Source of the DNA: Promicromonospora soli
GTDB lineage: Bacteria; Actinomycetota; Actinomycetes; Actinomycetales; Cellulomonadaceae
Direction of reading: 5' to 3'
NCBI RefSeq assembly: GCF_014653785.1
Contig: NZ_BNAS01000003.1
Span: forward strand, 613,993-677,992
Length of the DNA: 64,000 nucleotides
The position numbers and the translations under genes were made by a program. The stretch's first letter is position 1. Each line of letters starts with the position of its first letter. The notes below the pieces were generated by a model. The model searched no databases, was not told the DNA's origin, and saw only the letters and a program-made list of their open reading frames with translations. This document shows positions 54,794-63,779 of this stretch, in pieces.

Positions 54794-56172
54794 ACGAGCC
54801 GTTCGACGCCGTCGACATCATCCGGGTCAAGCGTGACAAGGAGGCCCTGACCGACGCGCAGATCGACTGGCTCGTCGACGCCTATACCCGTGGCGTGGTG
54901 GCCGACGAGCAGATGTCCGCGATGACCATGGCGATCCTGCTCAACGGCATGTCGCGCGCGGAGATCTCCCGGTGGACCAACGCGATGATCTCGTCCGGCG
55001 AGCGCATGTCCTTCGCCGGCCTCTCCCGGCCGACGGCGGACAAGCACTCCACCGGCGGCGTGGGCGACAAGATCACGCTGCCGCTGGCGCCCCTCGTGGC
55101 GGCGTTCGACGTCGCCGTGCCGCAGCTCTCCGGCCGCGGCCTGGGGCACACGGGCGGCACGCTCGACAAGCTGGAGGCCATCCCGGGCTGGCGGGCCTCG
55201 CTGAGCAACGACGAGATGATGGCCCAGCTCGAGTCCGTGGGCGCGGTGATCTGCGCGGCAGGCACGGGCCTGGCCCCCGCGGACCGCAAGCTGTACGCGC
55301 TGCGGGACGTCACCGCCACGGTCGAGGCGATCCCGCTCATCGCGAGCTCGATCATGTCCAAGAAGATCGCCGAGGGCACGGGAGCCCTGGTGCTCGACGT
55401 GAAGGTCGGCTCCGGCGCGTTCATGAAGACCCTGGACAGCGCGCGCGAGCTCGCCCGCACCATGGTCGACCTCGGGACCGACGCCGGTGTGCGCACCGTC
55501 GCGCTGGTCACGGACATGTCGGTGCCGCTCGGGCTCACCGCGGGCAATGCCCTCGAGGTGCGCGAGTCGCTGGAGGTGCTCGCGGGGGGCGGGCCGGCCG
55601 ACGTCGTCGACCTGACCGTGGCGCTCGCGGTGGAGATGCTCGCCGCGGCCGACCGCCCGGCCTCGGAAGCGGACGTGCGTGCTGCCCTGGCGGACGGCCG
55701 GGCCATGGACAAGTGGCGGGCGATGATCGCGGCGCAGGGCGGCGACGTCGACGCGCCGCTGCCGGTCGCGAAGGAGACGGAGACGATCGTCGCGCCGCAC
55801 TCCGGGGTGCTGACCTCGCTCGACGCGTACGCGGTCGGCGTGGCGGTCCGGCGCCTGGGCGCCGGCCGGGCCCGTAAGGAGGACGCCGTCCAGGCCGCGG
55901 CCGGCATCGAGATCCACGTGAAGCCGGGGGACCGGATCGCCGCGGGGCAGCCGGTGCTGACCCTGCACACCGACACCCCGGAGCGGTTCGCGCGGGCTCG
56001 CGAGGCGCTCGAGGGCGGATGGGCCGTGGAGCGGGAGGGCGCAGAGGCCGTCCTGGAGGAGATCCTGGCCGGCGCCGCCGGCGTCCTGGCGAGCCTCGAC
56101 GGGGGTGCGGGTGCGCTGGCGGGTACGGGGCTGGTGTCGGACGAGTCGGTGGTGCTGGACCGGATCGTCTGA
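54790..56172 (+). CDS. deoA: Thymidine phosphorylase
   Basis: DeoA splits thymidine and deoxyuridine with phosphate into base and deoxyribose 1-phosphate. The 460-residue enzyme has the helical domain (about 1-70), the phosphate-binding loop DKHSTGGVGDK, the GRGLGHTGGTLDKLEAIPG region, and the C-terminal alpha/beta domain. It takes over deoxyuridine made by Cdd, and DeoC further downstream can process the sugar product. The start overlaps the cdd stop by four bases. It is the last strictly overlapping gene of the uptake operon. Confidence 0.96.
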   Translation: MNEPFDAVDIIRVKRDKEALTDAQIDWLVDAYTRGVVADEQMSAMTMAILLNGMSRAEISRWTNAMISSGERMSFAGLSRPTADKHSTGGVGDKITLPLAPLVAAFDVAVPQLSGRGLGHTGGTLDKLEAIPGWRASLSNDEMMAQLESVGAVICAAGTGLAPADRKLYALRDVTATVEAIPLIASSIMSKKIAEGTGALVLDVKVGSGAFMKTLDSARELARTMVDLGTDAGVRTVALVTDMSVPLGLTAGNALEVRESLEVLAGGGPADVVDLTVALAVEMLAAADRPASEADVRAALADGRAMDKWRAMIAAQGGDVDAPLPVAKETETIVAPHSGVLTSLDAYAVGVAVRRLGAGRARKEDAVQAAAGIEIHVKPGDRIAAGQPVLTLHTDTPERFARAREALEGGWAVEREGAEAVLEEILAGAAGVLASLDGGAGALAGTGLVSDESVVLDRIV

Positions 56173-56251
56173 GCAGCGCCGGGGTATATTTCGCCCGGTG
56201 CAGCCGGCGTTTCTCCAGCGTGGCAAACCGGCAAGTCGCTCCGGCCCGGCT

Positions 56252-56257
56252 TAGCCT
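56252..56257 (+). promoter_or_regulatory. -10 box of a leaderless promoter for the gene at 56264
   Basis: TAGCCT lies six bases before the GTG at 56264 and no ribosome site is evident. Confidence 0.5.
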
Positions 56258-56263
56258 GCTGAG

Positions 56264-57160
56264 GTGCAGCCGACATTGCGCATTTCGTCCCTGCTCGGCG
56301 CCATGCGTGCATTCGCCGGGCCCGTACCTACCCCGCCACCGCCGGGCCGCTTCGAGCGGCCCGCGGTCCCCGACGACGTCGAACGCCACCTCCAGTCGGT
56401 GACGTCCCGCGCCCGCCGGTCCGTGCTGGACCCGCTGGCGCGCGAGCGCGGCACCGGGACCGTCGGGTTTCCGCGGCGGCTGAACCTGCCGTCGCTCGAC
56501 GGGAGCGTCGCGGCCGCCGTTCAGGTGAACGAGAGAACGTGCGGGTCGGCGGTCCTGGCGATGCTGGGACTGGCCGGTGATCCCCGCACGGCCCTGCGGA
56601 TCGCGAGCGGCGACCAGGCGGCGAAGTTCGCGCGCCTGCAACGCGCCATCCAGTCGGCGACCAACCGGCGCGGGCTGGTCGTGGCCAGGTGGCCGCGCAG
56701 GTACGGGACGCCACCGTGGGGTGCCGCGCGGTTCGCGAGCTACGGGGGCGTGCGCTACACCCATCGGGTCGCGGCGTCGCCGGCCATGCTGGAGGCGGCG
56801 GTGGCCTCGGCACGCGCCGGGATCCCGGTACCCCTCTACACCGGCGGCGACGTCACGACCGGCTGGGACTCCGCGATTCCGCGCCACGTGGTGCTCCTCA
56901 CCCTGGCCGACGGCGAGGGGACCGAGGGCAGCGCCGTCCTGTACGAGCCGTCCGGCGCGGGACTGCACACCGTCCCGGTCGCGGCCCTGCTGGACCCGCC
57001 GCGGGCGGCTGACGCACCGGGTGACCGCACTGCCGCGCGCGTGCGCAAGGCGCTGACCGCGGCGCTGGGCGGCTGGCCGCACGTGGCGTGGGTGCTGCTG
57101 CCGGAGCGCGCCGGGCACTGGCATCCGGACGACGCACGAGTGACGATGGAATCCCGCTGA
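56264..57160 (+). CDS. Uncharacterised protein with a possible papain-like fold
   Basis: I do not recognise this 298-residue protein. It has no signal peptide or membrane helix and is rich in Arg, Ala and Pro. A cysteine in NERTCGSAVLAMLG (about residue 93), a histidine in IPRHVVLLTL (about 208) and an acidic residue in VLYEPSGAG are spaced as in cysteine peptidases of the C39/papain type, so a protease- or transglutaminase-like fold is possible but unproven. The GTG at 56264 has TAGCCT six bases upstream. The gene lies between deoA and add but has no evident link to nucleosides. Confidence 0.7.
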   Translation: MQPTLRISSLLGAMRAFAGPVPTPPPPGRFERPAVPDDVERHLQSVTSRARRSVLDPLARERGTGTVGFPRRLNLPSLDGSVAAAVQVNERTCGSAVLAMLGLAGDPRTALRIASGDQAAKFARLQRAIQSATNRRGLVVARWPRRYGTPPWGAARFASYGGVRYTHRVAASPAMLEAAVASARAGIPVPLYTGGDVTTGWDSAIPRHVVLLTLADGEGTEGSAVLYEPSGAGLHTVPVAALLDPPRAADAPGDRTAARVRKALTAALGGWPHVAWVLLPERAGHWHPDDARVTMESR

Positions 57161-57173
57161 CGAGGAGGCCCTG

Positions 57174-57380
57174 ATGAGCACGCTGCCTGGTCCGAACTCC
57201 TGGCGCGACACAGGCCTGGAACCGCCGGAGGAGGCCGAGATCGACACCACGCACGAGCCCGACGAGTACGTCCCGGACGTCCCCCGTCCCGACAGCGACG
57301 GCGCCGCCAACGAGGCGGACGTCGCGGAGCAGGCGCTCGAGGTGCCTGAGGACGAGGAGGAGAGCCCCGAGGCCGACTGA
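57174..57380 (+). CDS. Small acidic protein of unknown function
   Basis: The 68-residue product is strongly acidic (about a third Asp and Glu), with PEDEEESPEAD at its end and no predicted fold. The GAGGAGG site before the ATG at 57174 is one of the best in the window, which argues that it is real. It follows the unknown gene at 56264 by 13 bases and is likely cotranscribed. Similar short acidic proteins occur in other Micrococcales without known role. Confidence 0.7.
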   Translation: MSTLPGPNSWRDTGLEPPEEAEIDTTHEPDEYVPDVPRPDSDGAANEADVAEQALEVPEDEEESPEAD

Positions 57381-57471
57381 GCCGCAGGCTCGGCCCGGCG
57401 AGCAGGCTCGGCCGGCGAAGGAAGGACCTGCCGGCGGCACCGTCCGACGGTCGAGTGTCGGCGTCGGGCGG

Positions 57472-57477
57472 TAGGTT
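57472..57477 (+). promoter_or_regulatory. -10 box of a leaderless add promoter
   Basis: TAGGTT lies six bases before the ATG at 57484. There is no ribosome site in between. Confidence 0.6.
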
Positions 57478-57483
57478 GTCAGC

Positions 57484-58602
57484 ATGACCACGCAAGACCC
57501 CGGGGCGCGCCCCGGCGAGGCACTGATCCGCGCACTACCCAAGGTTTTGCTGCACGACCACCTCGACGGTGGGCTGCGCCCGCAGACCGTTCTCGAGCTC
57601 GCGGACGCCGCGGGCCACACGCTGCCCACGGACGACGCCGAGTCCCTCGCCGTCTGGTTCCGCGACGCCGCCGACTCCGGCTCGCTGGTCCGGTATATCG
57701 AGACCTTCCAGCACACCATCGCCGTCATGCAGACGGCCGACAACCTCGCCCGCGTCGCACGCGAGGCCGTGCTGGACCTCGCGGCCGACGGTGTGGTGTA
57801 CGCCGAGCTGCGCTGGGCGCCGGAGCAGCACCAGGCCGGCGCGCTCTCGCTCCCCGCCGCCGTCGAGGCGGTGCAGGCCGGGATCGACGACGGGATCGCC
57901 GCCGCAGCGGCCGACCGGCACATCATCAGGGTGGGACAGCTCGTCGGCGCCATGCGGCAGGGGGACCGCTGGCAGGAGCTCGCGGAGCTCGCCGTGGCCT
58001 ACCGGAACCGAGGTGTGGTCGGGTTCGACATCGCGGGGCCCGAGGCAGGGTTCCCGCCGTCGCGCCACCTGACGGTGTGGCGCTACCTCGCCGAATACGA
58101 CATGCCCGCGACCGTCCACGCCGGCGAGGCCGCCGGCCTCGACTCCATCGCGCAGGCCGTGCACCTGGGGCAGGCGGACCGCCTGGGCCACGGCGCCCGG
58201 ATCATCGACGACATCGCTTTCGCGGACCAGACCGACGGCGGCGCGGCCGAGCTGGGCCGCCTCGCGCACTGGATCCGCGACCACCAGATCCCGCTCGAGC
58301 TGTGCCCCGTGTCGAACCTGCAGACGGGCACCGCCGAGTCGATAGCGACGCACCCGATCACCCGCCTCAAGGAGCTGGACTTCGCCGTCACGCTCAACAC
58401 GGACAACCGCCTGATGTCTCGTACGTCGATGACGCACGAGATGAAGCTGCTCGTCGACGAGGCCGGCTGGACCCTCGACGACCTCGCCGACGTGACAGTC
58501 ACCGCCGCCTGGAGTGCGTTCATGCACCACGACGAACGGCGCGACCTCGTGGAGCAGGTAGTCCTGCCCGGATTCCAGAAAGTCGAAGGTGCCCTCGTAT
58601 GA
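57484..58602 (+). CDS. add: Adenosine deaminase
   Basis: Add converts adenosine and deoxyadenosine to inosine and deoxyinosine. The 372-residue enzyme shows the zinc ligands HDHLDGG (two His), the HAGEAAG segment with metal His and catalytic Glu, LGHGARI with the active-site His, and LNTDNRLMS with the metal Asp. In the last motif Asn follows the ligand Asp where many enzymes have a second Asp; I recall the same form in other actinobacteria. The gene appears leaderless and overlaps deoC by four bases. Confidence 0.95.
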   Translation: MTTQDPGARPGEALIRALPKVLLHDHLDGGLRPQTVLELADAAGHTLPTDDAESLAVWFRDAADSGSLVRYIETFQHTIAVMQTADNLARVAREAVLDLAADGVVYAELRWAPEQHQAGALSLPAAVEAVQAGIDDGIAAAAADRHIIRVGQLVGAMRQGDRWQELAELAVAYRNRGVVGFDIAGPEAGFPPSRHLTVWRYLAEYDMPATVHAGEAAGLDSIAQAVHLGQADRLGHGARIIDDIAFADQTDGGAAELGRLAHWIRDHQIPLELCPVSNLQTGTAESIATHPITRLKELDFAVTLNTDNRLMSRTSMTHEMKLLVDEAGWTLDDLADVTVTAAWSAFMHHDERRDLVEQVVLPGFQKVEGALV

Positions 58603-59351
58603 CCGCTCAGACCCCCGCGGCTCACCCGCCTCAGCTGCCGCGCGACAGGGTGGCGCTCGCCACGTTCGTGGACCACACGCTGCTCAAGCCGGAGGCCACT
58701 GCGGCCGACGTCGCCGTGCTCGTCGAGGAGGGCGCCGAGCTCGGGGTGTTCTCGGTGTGCGTGTCGCCGTCCTTCGTGTCGCTGGCGGTCGAGGTGGCGG
58801 CCGGGCGGCTCGCCGTCGCGACGGTGTGCGGGTTCCCGTCGGGCAAGCACATGAGTGACGTCAAGGCGTTCGAGGCCGCCCGTTCCGTGGCCGACGACGC
58901 AGACGAGGTCGACATGGTGATCGACATCGGCACGGCGCGGGCCGGCCGGTTCGACGCCGTGCAGGCCGAGATCGCGGCCGTCCGCGCCGCCGTGCCGGCC
59001 GACCGGATCCTCAAGGTGATCATCGAGTCGGCAGCGCTCTCGGACGCGCAGATCGTGGGCGCGTGCAAGGCGGCCGAACATGCCGGCGCCGACTTCGTGA
59101 AGACCTCCACAGGCTTCCACCCGGCCGGCGGCGCCTCGGTCCACGCCGTGTCGCTGATGGCGCAGACGGTCGGCGTCGCGGGCGGCGGCAAGCTGGGCGT
59201 GAAGGCCTCCGGCGGGATCCGGGACCTCGACACGGCGCTCGCGATGATCGAGGCGGGCGCGACCCGCCTGGGCCTGTCGGGCACGGCGTCGGTGCTCGCC
59301 GGGTTCGACGCGGGTTCGGCAGCGCCCGCCCCGACGTCGGATGCCTACTGA
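58599..59351 (+). CDS. deoC: Deoxyribose-phosphate aldolase
   Basis: DeoC cleaves 2-deoxyribose 5-phosphate into glyceraldehyde 3-phosphate and acetaldehyde. The 250-residue TIM-barrel enzyme shows [11 protein letters not shown], the VCGFPSG strand, [10 protein letters not shown], the Schiff-base lysine in FVKTSTGF and KASGGIRD. It ends the salvage route that begins with DeoA, once a phosphopentomutase (not in the window) has moved the phosphate. The ATG overlaps the add stop. The repeat element at 59363 begins 12 bases after its stop. Confidence 0.96.
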   Translation: MTAQTPAAHPPQLPRDRVALATFVDHTLLKPEATAADVAVLVEEGAELGVFSVCVSPSFVSLAVEVAAGRLAVATVCGFPSGKHMSDVKAFEAARSVADDADEVDMVIDIGTARAGRFDAVQAEIAAVRAAVPADRILKVIIESAALSDAQIVGACKAAEHAGADFVKTSTGFHPAGGASVHAVSLMAQTVGVAGGGKLGVKASGGIRDLDTALAMIEAGATRLGLSGTASVLAGFDAGSAAPAPTSDAY

Positions 59352-59362
59352 CACCTCCTCCC

Positions 59363-59480
59363 GAATTAGAACCAGGGCGAAGTAGAACCGCAGCCAGATA
59401 GAACCGCAGCGAGATAGAACCGCAGCGACTGCCACGGTTCTATCTCGCCCTGGTTCTACTTCGCCACCGTTCTACCTCGG
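59363..59480. repeat. Inverted-repeat element built from 16-bp units (element copy 2, 4 + 3 units)
   Basis: Four forward TAGAACC cores start at 59367, 59383, 59399 and 59415, exactly 16 bases apart. Three reverse cores (GGTTCTA or CGTTCTA) start at 59436, 59452 and 59468, again 16 bases apart. The flanks vary around GAGATAGAACCGCAGC. The two halves can pair as a long hairpin. The element lies between convergent genes, like copy 1 at 30051-30122, and its right half contains the stop codon of the glycosyltransferase gene. Confidence 0.93.
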
Positions 59481-62215
59481 CGGGGGGCGAGCCAGGCCTC
59501 CGCCGCCGCCCAGTGCTCCTTGAGCAGGATGTACCGGTCGTCGTGCCACGGCTTGACCGGCCCCGCCCAGTGGATCAGCCCGGGTTCGGCAACGATCTCC
59601 TGCGTGGGCCACGCGTTCCACCGCGCGTCCAGCACGCGGTAGCGCGACCCTGCGTAGGCGTTGAGCACGTCCTGGTCGTTGAGCCCGTACCGCTCGGCGT
59701 ACGGCACGAACTCGCGGGTGAACCCGTCGGCCCGCATGACCGCCAGGTCGAGCAGCAGGATGCCCGCGTTGAAGCCCTGGTACCCGTACCGGTGGCGCTG
59801 CGTCATGGCGAGCACCAGGTCCCGCGCGGCGTCGGGGTCGTGCCCCAGCAGCCGCGTGGACCGGATGACGTTCCCGACGCCGTGCCGGTAGTTGTACGAG
59901 ATCGACGGGCGGGCCGCCAGGGGCGCGCCGCCGAGGTCGGTGTCGTACAGCTCGGCCAGGTCGACCACGGACAGCGCGTCCAGGTCGTGGTAGAGCACGC
60001 GGTCGAGGTGCGGCAGCAGCTCCGGCAGGAGCAGGCGGTCCATCGTGGCGACGGTGATGTGCTTGAGCATGCCGAGCACGGTCCCGTAGTCGATCCCGTC
60101 GCAGGCGTACCACTCGAACGTGACCTCGGGGAACAGCCCGGCGAGCCGATCGTGGTCCGCGGACGTGTGGTCGCGGGTGAGCGCGACGACCCGCACCGGC
60201 CGGTCGGTGTGCCGCACCACGCCTGCGACCACCACCTCCATCTGGGACCGCAGGTTCCCGTCGAGGGCCACCGCGACGTTGAGGGGCCCGGCGGCCCCGC
60301 CGGTCGCGTGGACGGCGCGCGGCTCGGCCGCCTCCACCAGGACCCGCGTGGCGCGCACCCCGGCCACGACGTCGTCGACCGAGCAGGTGCCGGACGGCGC
60401 GGGCACCGGCGCCGTGTGTACCGCCCGCGCCCGTTCCACCTCGTCGGCCACGGTGGCGCCCCAGGTCGCGTAGACCTCGTCGCGGGAGGCCCCGGCGAGG
60501 ATCTTGGCCATCGCGGGCGCCACGACGTCCCGGATCCGGCTCTGCATGGCGCGGCGGCCCGCCTCGTCAGCATCGAGCAGGCCGGCGAACCGGATGTCCG
60601 CGTCGTTCCTCGGCTGGAAGTCGACGTCGGCCCCGATGGCCCACGACGGCAGGAACGCGTGCAGGCGCGACGTGACCACACGGGAGTACCGGGAGCGGTA
60701 GGCGTCGAGCAGCTCGACCGCCGTGTGCAGGTTGCGGCCGAAGTCGTTGCGGCGCACCGAGGGGTGGAGGTGGGTGACCAGCTCGCTGCCGGCGTCGTGC
60801 TCCGGGACGGGCGTGTCCACGTACACGGCCGGCGCCCCGGCCGGCGCGGTCTCGAAACTCGTGGGGAACACCGTGTCGATGGTGGTGGTGAGGCACCCGC
60901 TGAAGAACGCGGGGACACCCGCGTTGAGCAGCAGGTGCACGGTGGTCCAGTCGCGGCACCCGATGGGGCCGTGTGCCTTCAGGTAGTCGACGGCTGTGGG
61001 TGTCAGGATCGCGTGCTTGTTGACGTGGAACGACACGAACAGCGGCTGCAGGTTCTCGTGGAACGGGAAGTCGAACCGCAGGTCGAACTGGCTGTGCATG
61101 TACCAGCCGAACGCGAGCATCCACGTGTTCTCCGGCACCGCGTCCAGGCGCGACATGTCGCGCTGCACGAGCGTGAGCTGCACGTCGGCGCCCGGCCCGG
61201 GCACCACGTGCTCGGAGCGGACCCGGTCGGCGAGGAACCGTACGGGCTCGGTGACGGCGTCGTCGCCGTGCAGGCGCAGGCCCTCGTGCCGCAGCAGGTG
61301 GCCGAGGCTCGCGATGGTCTGCACCGTGTCGCCGATGTTGCTGGAGGCGACGTTCTCGTCCGGGGCCTTGTAGTCGATGACGGCGAAGGAGACGTGACCC
61401 GTCGGAACCCGCGCGGGCGCGGCCGGCCGCAGTGCTTTGTCGACCCAGGGCGCCAGGTGGTCGATCGACGCCTGCACCTGCTCGGTCAGGTCGGCGGCGT
61501 GGCGGGCCGCGTCGAGCGCCTCGGCCGCCGCCGGAAGCTCGTCGGCGATGAACAGGAGCTTCGCGAGGTCGAGCAGCACCGCGGCGTCGGACACGAAACC
61601 GTGCCGCACCCAGGCCGACGCCGTCCGGGCGACGTCGGGGTTGGCCATGGCGATGCCCGCCCGGAGATACTCCGCGGGCGCGAGGCGGGCGGCGTCGTCG
61701 GGCCCGAGCTGGCGCAGGAGGTCCCACGCGAGCTCACGCAGTCCGACGCGCTGCGCGATCAGCGCGGCTCCGGCGACCCCGGCACGGCGCGTCTCGGGAT
61801 GGGCCATGAGCGAGTGGCACAGCGACCGCCACTGGGACGTGTCCAGGCTGCGGGCGTTGCGGATGGACGTGGTGACGGCCTCGTCGACGGGTAGGCCGCG
61901 GCGCAGGGCGGCGGTGAGGACCGCATCGCCGGAGAGGGGTTCGGGTCGTTCCTGGAAGGGGCGGTCCGCGGCGCGGTCCGGGGCGGACCACACCTCCCGC
62001 GGCTGACGGTTGGCTTCCTTGGCGGATGCCCAGGTCTCCTGGTCGGGGGTGGGCAGGGGGCGCGCACCGGGTAGCAGGCCCGGCCGATCAGGATGCGGGT
62101 TGTGCAGGAGATCGGTCGAGGCAGTGAGCAGCGCCTCGGCGATCATCTCGTCAGCAGTCTGGACCGGGTGCGCAGTCTCACCGGACGCGGCGAGACGGCG
62201 GCTTGCAGGGGACAT
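59456..62215 (-). CDS. Polysaccharide pyruvyltransferase-GT8 glycosyltransferase fusion
   Basis: The 919-residue cytoplasmic protein joins two enzymes. An N-terminal helical region (1-270) leads to a polysaccharide pyruvyltransferase-type domain (about 275-575) with SSNIGDTVQT, GPIGCRDWTTVHLL and SRVVTSRLHAFLPSWAIG. A GT8-type domain (about 645-905) follows with DRVLYHDLDALSVVDL carrying the DxD metal site, GFNAGILLLDL, LNDQDVLNAY and IHWAGPVKPWH. It would add sugars and pyruvyl-like groups to a surface glycan. The ATG at 62215 follows AAGGAG. The last residues TVAK and the TAG stop are read from the repeat element at 59363-59480. Confidence 0.88.
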   Translation of the reverse strand: MSPASRRLAASGETAHPVQTADEMIAEALLTASTDLLHNPHPDRPGLLPGARPLPTPDQETWASAKEANRQPREVWSAPDRAADRPFQERPEPLSGDAVLTAALRRGLPVDEAVTTSIRNARSLDTSQWRSLCHSLMAHPETRRAGVAGAALIAQRVGLRELAWDLLRQLGPDDAARLAPAEYLRAGIAMANPDVARTASAWVRHGFVSDAAVLLDLAKLLFIADELPAAAEALDAARHAADLTEQVQASIDHLAPWVDKALRPAAPARVPTGHVSFAVIDYKAPDENVASSNIGDTVQTIASLGHLLRHEGLRLHGDDAVTEPVRFLADRVRSEHVVPGPGADVQLTLVQRDMSRLDAVPENTWMLAFGWYMHSQFDLRFDFPFHENLQPLFVSFHVNKHAILTPTAVDYLKAHGPIGCRDWTTVHLLLNAGVPAFFSGCLTTTIDTVFPTSFETAPAGAPAVYVDTPVPEHDAGSELVTHLHPSVRRNDFGRNLHTAVELLDAYRSRYSRVVTSRLHAFLPSWAIGADVDFQPRNDADIRFAGLLDADEAGRRAMQSRIRDVVAPAMAKILAGASRDEVYATWGATVADEVERARAVHTAPVPAPSGTCSVDDVVAGVRATRVLVEAAEPRAVHATGGAAGPLNVAVALDGNLRSQMEVVVAGVVRHTDRPVRVVALTRDHTSADHDRLAGLFPEVTFEWYACDGIDYGTVLGMLKHITVATMDRLLLPELLPHLDRVLYHDLDALSVVDLAELYDTDLGGAPLAARPSISYNYRHGVGNVIRSTRLLGHDPDAARDLVLAMTQRHRYGYQGFNAGILLLDLAVMRADGFTREFVPYAERYGLNDQDVLNAYAGSRYRVLDARWNAWPTQEIVAEPGLIHWAGPVKPWHDDRYILLKEHWAAAEAWLAPRRGRTVAK

Positions 62216-62342
62216 GAAGGCTCCTTGTGGGGTCGACGGGCAAGGCGAATACCGTCGTCCCAGCGAGCGCGTCCCAGCCGCGCGAAGTACCGACGGTGGC
62301 CAGAGCGTAGTGCCCCCGGGTTACGCCCTGACGACGTCTCGG

Positions 62343-62348
62343 TAGGCT
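62343..62348 (+). promoter_or_regulatory. -10 box of a leaderless promoter for the DUF402 gene
   Basis: TAGGCT lies seven bases before the ATG at 62356 without a ribosome site. Confidence 0.55.
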
Positions 62349-62355
62349 CCCGGAC

Positions 62356-62970
62356 ATGTCTGCGCAACAACCTGCTGACCAGGGTGTTTCCGAGTCGCTG
62401 CCCACCGAGCCGGGAACGCCGGTCCGGGTGCGGTTCCGCAAGTGGGACGGCACCCCGCACTGGGTGTTCCACGCCGTCCACCTGGGCTCCGACGAGCACG
62501 GGCAGTGGGTCGGGTACCAGCCCGGGACGCGCTTCGCCCGGCCCGGCGCGAAGTACACGGCGCGCGGGCCGGGGGTCGGATTCTTCGGCCCCGGAGGGTG
62601 GACCCCGCTGCTGTACCGCGACCACCCGTACCGCATGCGGCTCTACATCGACCTCAGCACGGTCCCCGAGTGGCGGCGGCTGCCCGACGGCGACAACCGC
62701 GCCGCCTTCGAGGTGACCGCCGTGGACCTGGACCTCGACGTCATCGGCTTCGAGGACGAGGCCGCCGAGCCGCGCGGCCAGTTCTTCATCGACGACGAGG
62801 ACGAGCTCGCCGAGCACGCGGTGACGATGAGCTACCCGCCCTCACTGGTCGAGCAGGTCCGGGCGGACGCCGACACGCTCCTCGCCGCGGTGCGCGCGGG
62901 GGAGCCGCCGTACGACGGCGCGACGGCAGAGCGCTGGTTCGAGGTGCTGGACCGGCTGGCCCGGCGATGA
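62356..62970 (+). CDS. DUF402 domain protein
   Basis: The 204-residue product has the DUF402 barrel (about 20-160), with WDGTPHWVF near the start and YIDLSTVPEW and FFIDDEDEL in the core, where acidic residues may bind a metal. Characterised relatives hydrolyse nucleoside di- or triphosphates, but the family is broad and the substrate here is unknown. The start appears leaderless. The gene is divergent from the glycosyltransferase fusion and ends six bases from the stop of the convergent siderophore-interacting protein gene. Confidence 0.8.
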   Translation: MSAQQPADQGVSESLPTEPGTPVRVRFRKWDGTPHWVFHAVHLGSDEHGQWVGYQPGTRFARPGAKYTARGPGVGFFGPGGWTPLLYRDHPYRMRLYIDLSTVPEWRRLPDGDNRAAFEVTAVDLDLDVIGFEDEAAEPRGQFFIDDEDELAEHAVTMSYPPSLVEQVRADADTLLAAVRAGEPPYDGATAERWFEVLDRLARR

Positions 62971-62976
62971 GGTCGC

Positions 62977-63777
62977 TCAGTGCGTGCTGAGGGCCAGGTC
63001 GTCCTGCTCCACCGCTGCCCGCCACTCCGCCTTCTCCGCGCGCCAGCGCTCGTCGTCGCGGCCGCGACGCCAGTAGCCCGACGCCGAGAGCAGCTCACGC
63101 GGCACCCCCAGCGTGCCGCGCGCCCAGCGGCGCAGGTCGCGCACGCAGCCGGCCTCGCCGTGCAGGAACGTGTGCGGCACGCCGTCGGGCAGCTCCGCGG
63201 CCTGCACGACGTCGGCCAGGCGCGCACCCGTGGACCGGTGCACCCAGCTGAGGTGGAGGTTCGCGGCGCTCGCGATCTCCTGCTGCTCCGACGCGTCGGC
63301 GACCTCCACGAAGACGTGCGCCACGGCGCCGTCGGGCAGCGCCTCGCAGGCGGCGGCGATGGCGGGCAGGGCGGACTCGTCGCCGGCCATGAGGTGCCAG
63401 GGGGCGTCGGGGGACGGCGCGTAGTCGCCGCCCGGGCCCACGAACGAGACCTCTTCGCCGGGCTGGACGCGCTGTGCCCAGGGGCCGCCGTAGCCCTCGT
63501 CGCCGTGCGTGACGATGTCGATGTCCCAGCTCGACTCGGCGACGTTGCGGATCGTGTAGGTGCGTAGCACCGGGCGGCCCTCGGGCTCGGTGGGTTCAGC
63601 CATGACGAGCTTGACGTAGCGGTCCGTGAGCGGCGTGGGGTCGACGCCGGCGAGTGAGCTACCGCCGATCGTCACCCGGATCATGTGCGGCGTCAGGTGC
63701 CTGACTGCGGTCACGGTCGCCGTGGTGCGGACCCCCTTGCGGGGCTTTCCAGTGGGTGCATTCATGGTCTGGGACAT
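62977..63777 (-). CDS. Siderophore-interacting protein (NAD(P)H-dependent ferric siderophore reductase)
   Basis: This 266-residue flavoprotein releases iron from imported ferric siderophores by reduction. The FAD-binding beta barrel (about 15-125) holds the motif RTYTIRNV, and the C-terminal SIP domain (130-260) has HLMAGDESALPAIAAACEAL and the later FLHGEAGCVRDLRRWA. The ATG at 63777 is followed upstream by an iron-box-like palindrome (63780-63798) that covers the TAGGCT -10 box, so repression by a DtxR/IdeR-type regulator under iron-rich conditions is likely. No siderophore transport gene is nearby in the window. Confidence 0.92.
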   Translation of the reverse strand: MSQTMNAPTGKPRKGVRTTATVTAVRHLTPHMIRVTIGGSSLAGVDPTPLTDRYVKLVMAEPTEPEGRPVLRTYTIRNVAESSWDIDIVTHGDEGYGGPWAQRVQPGEEVSFVGPGGDYAPSPDAPWHLMAGDESALPAIAAACEALPDGAVAHVFVEVADASEQQEIASAANLHLSWVHRSTGARLADVVQAAELPDGVPHTFLHGEAGCVRDLRRWARGTLGVPRELLSASGYWRRGRDDERWRAEKAEWRAAVEQDDLALSTH

Positions 63778-63779
63778 GG

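Noticed and set aside
58390..58420. Altered active-site motif NTDN instead of NTDD in adenosine deaminase
   Set aside because: I recall the same form in other actinobacterial adenosine deaminases, so it is a lineage feature rather than a defect.
59363..59480. Possible CRISPR array because of regular 16-base repeats
   Set aside because: The units are adjacent without spacers and half of them are inverted; no cas genes are present.
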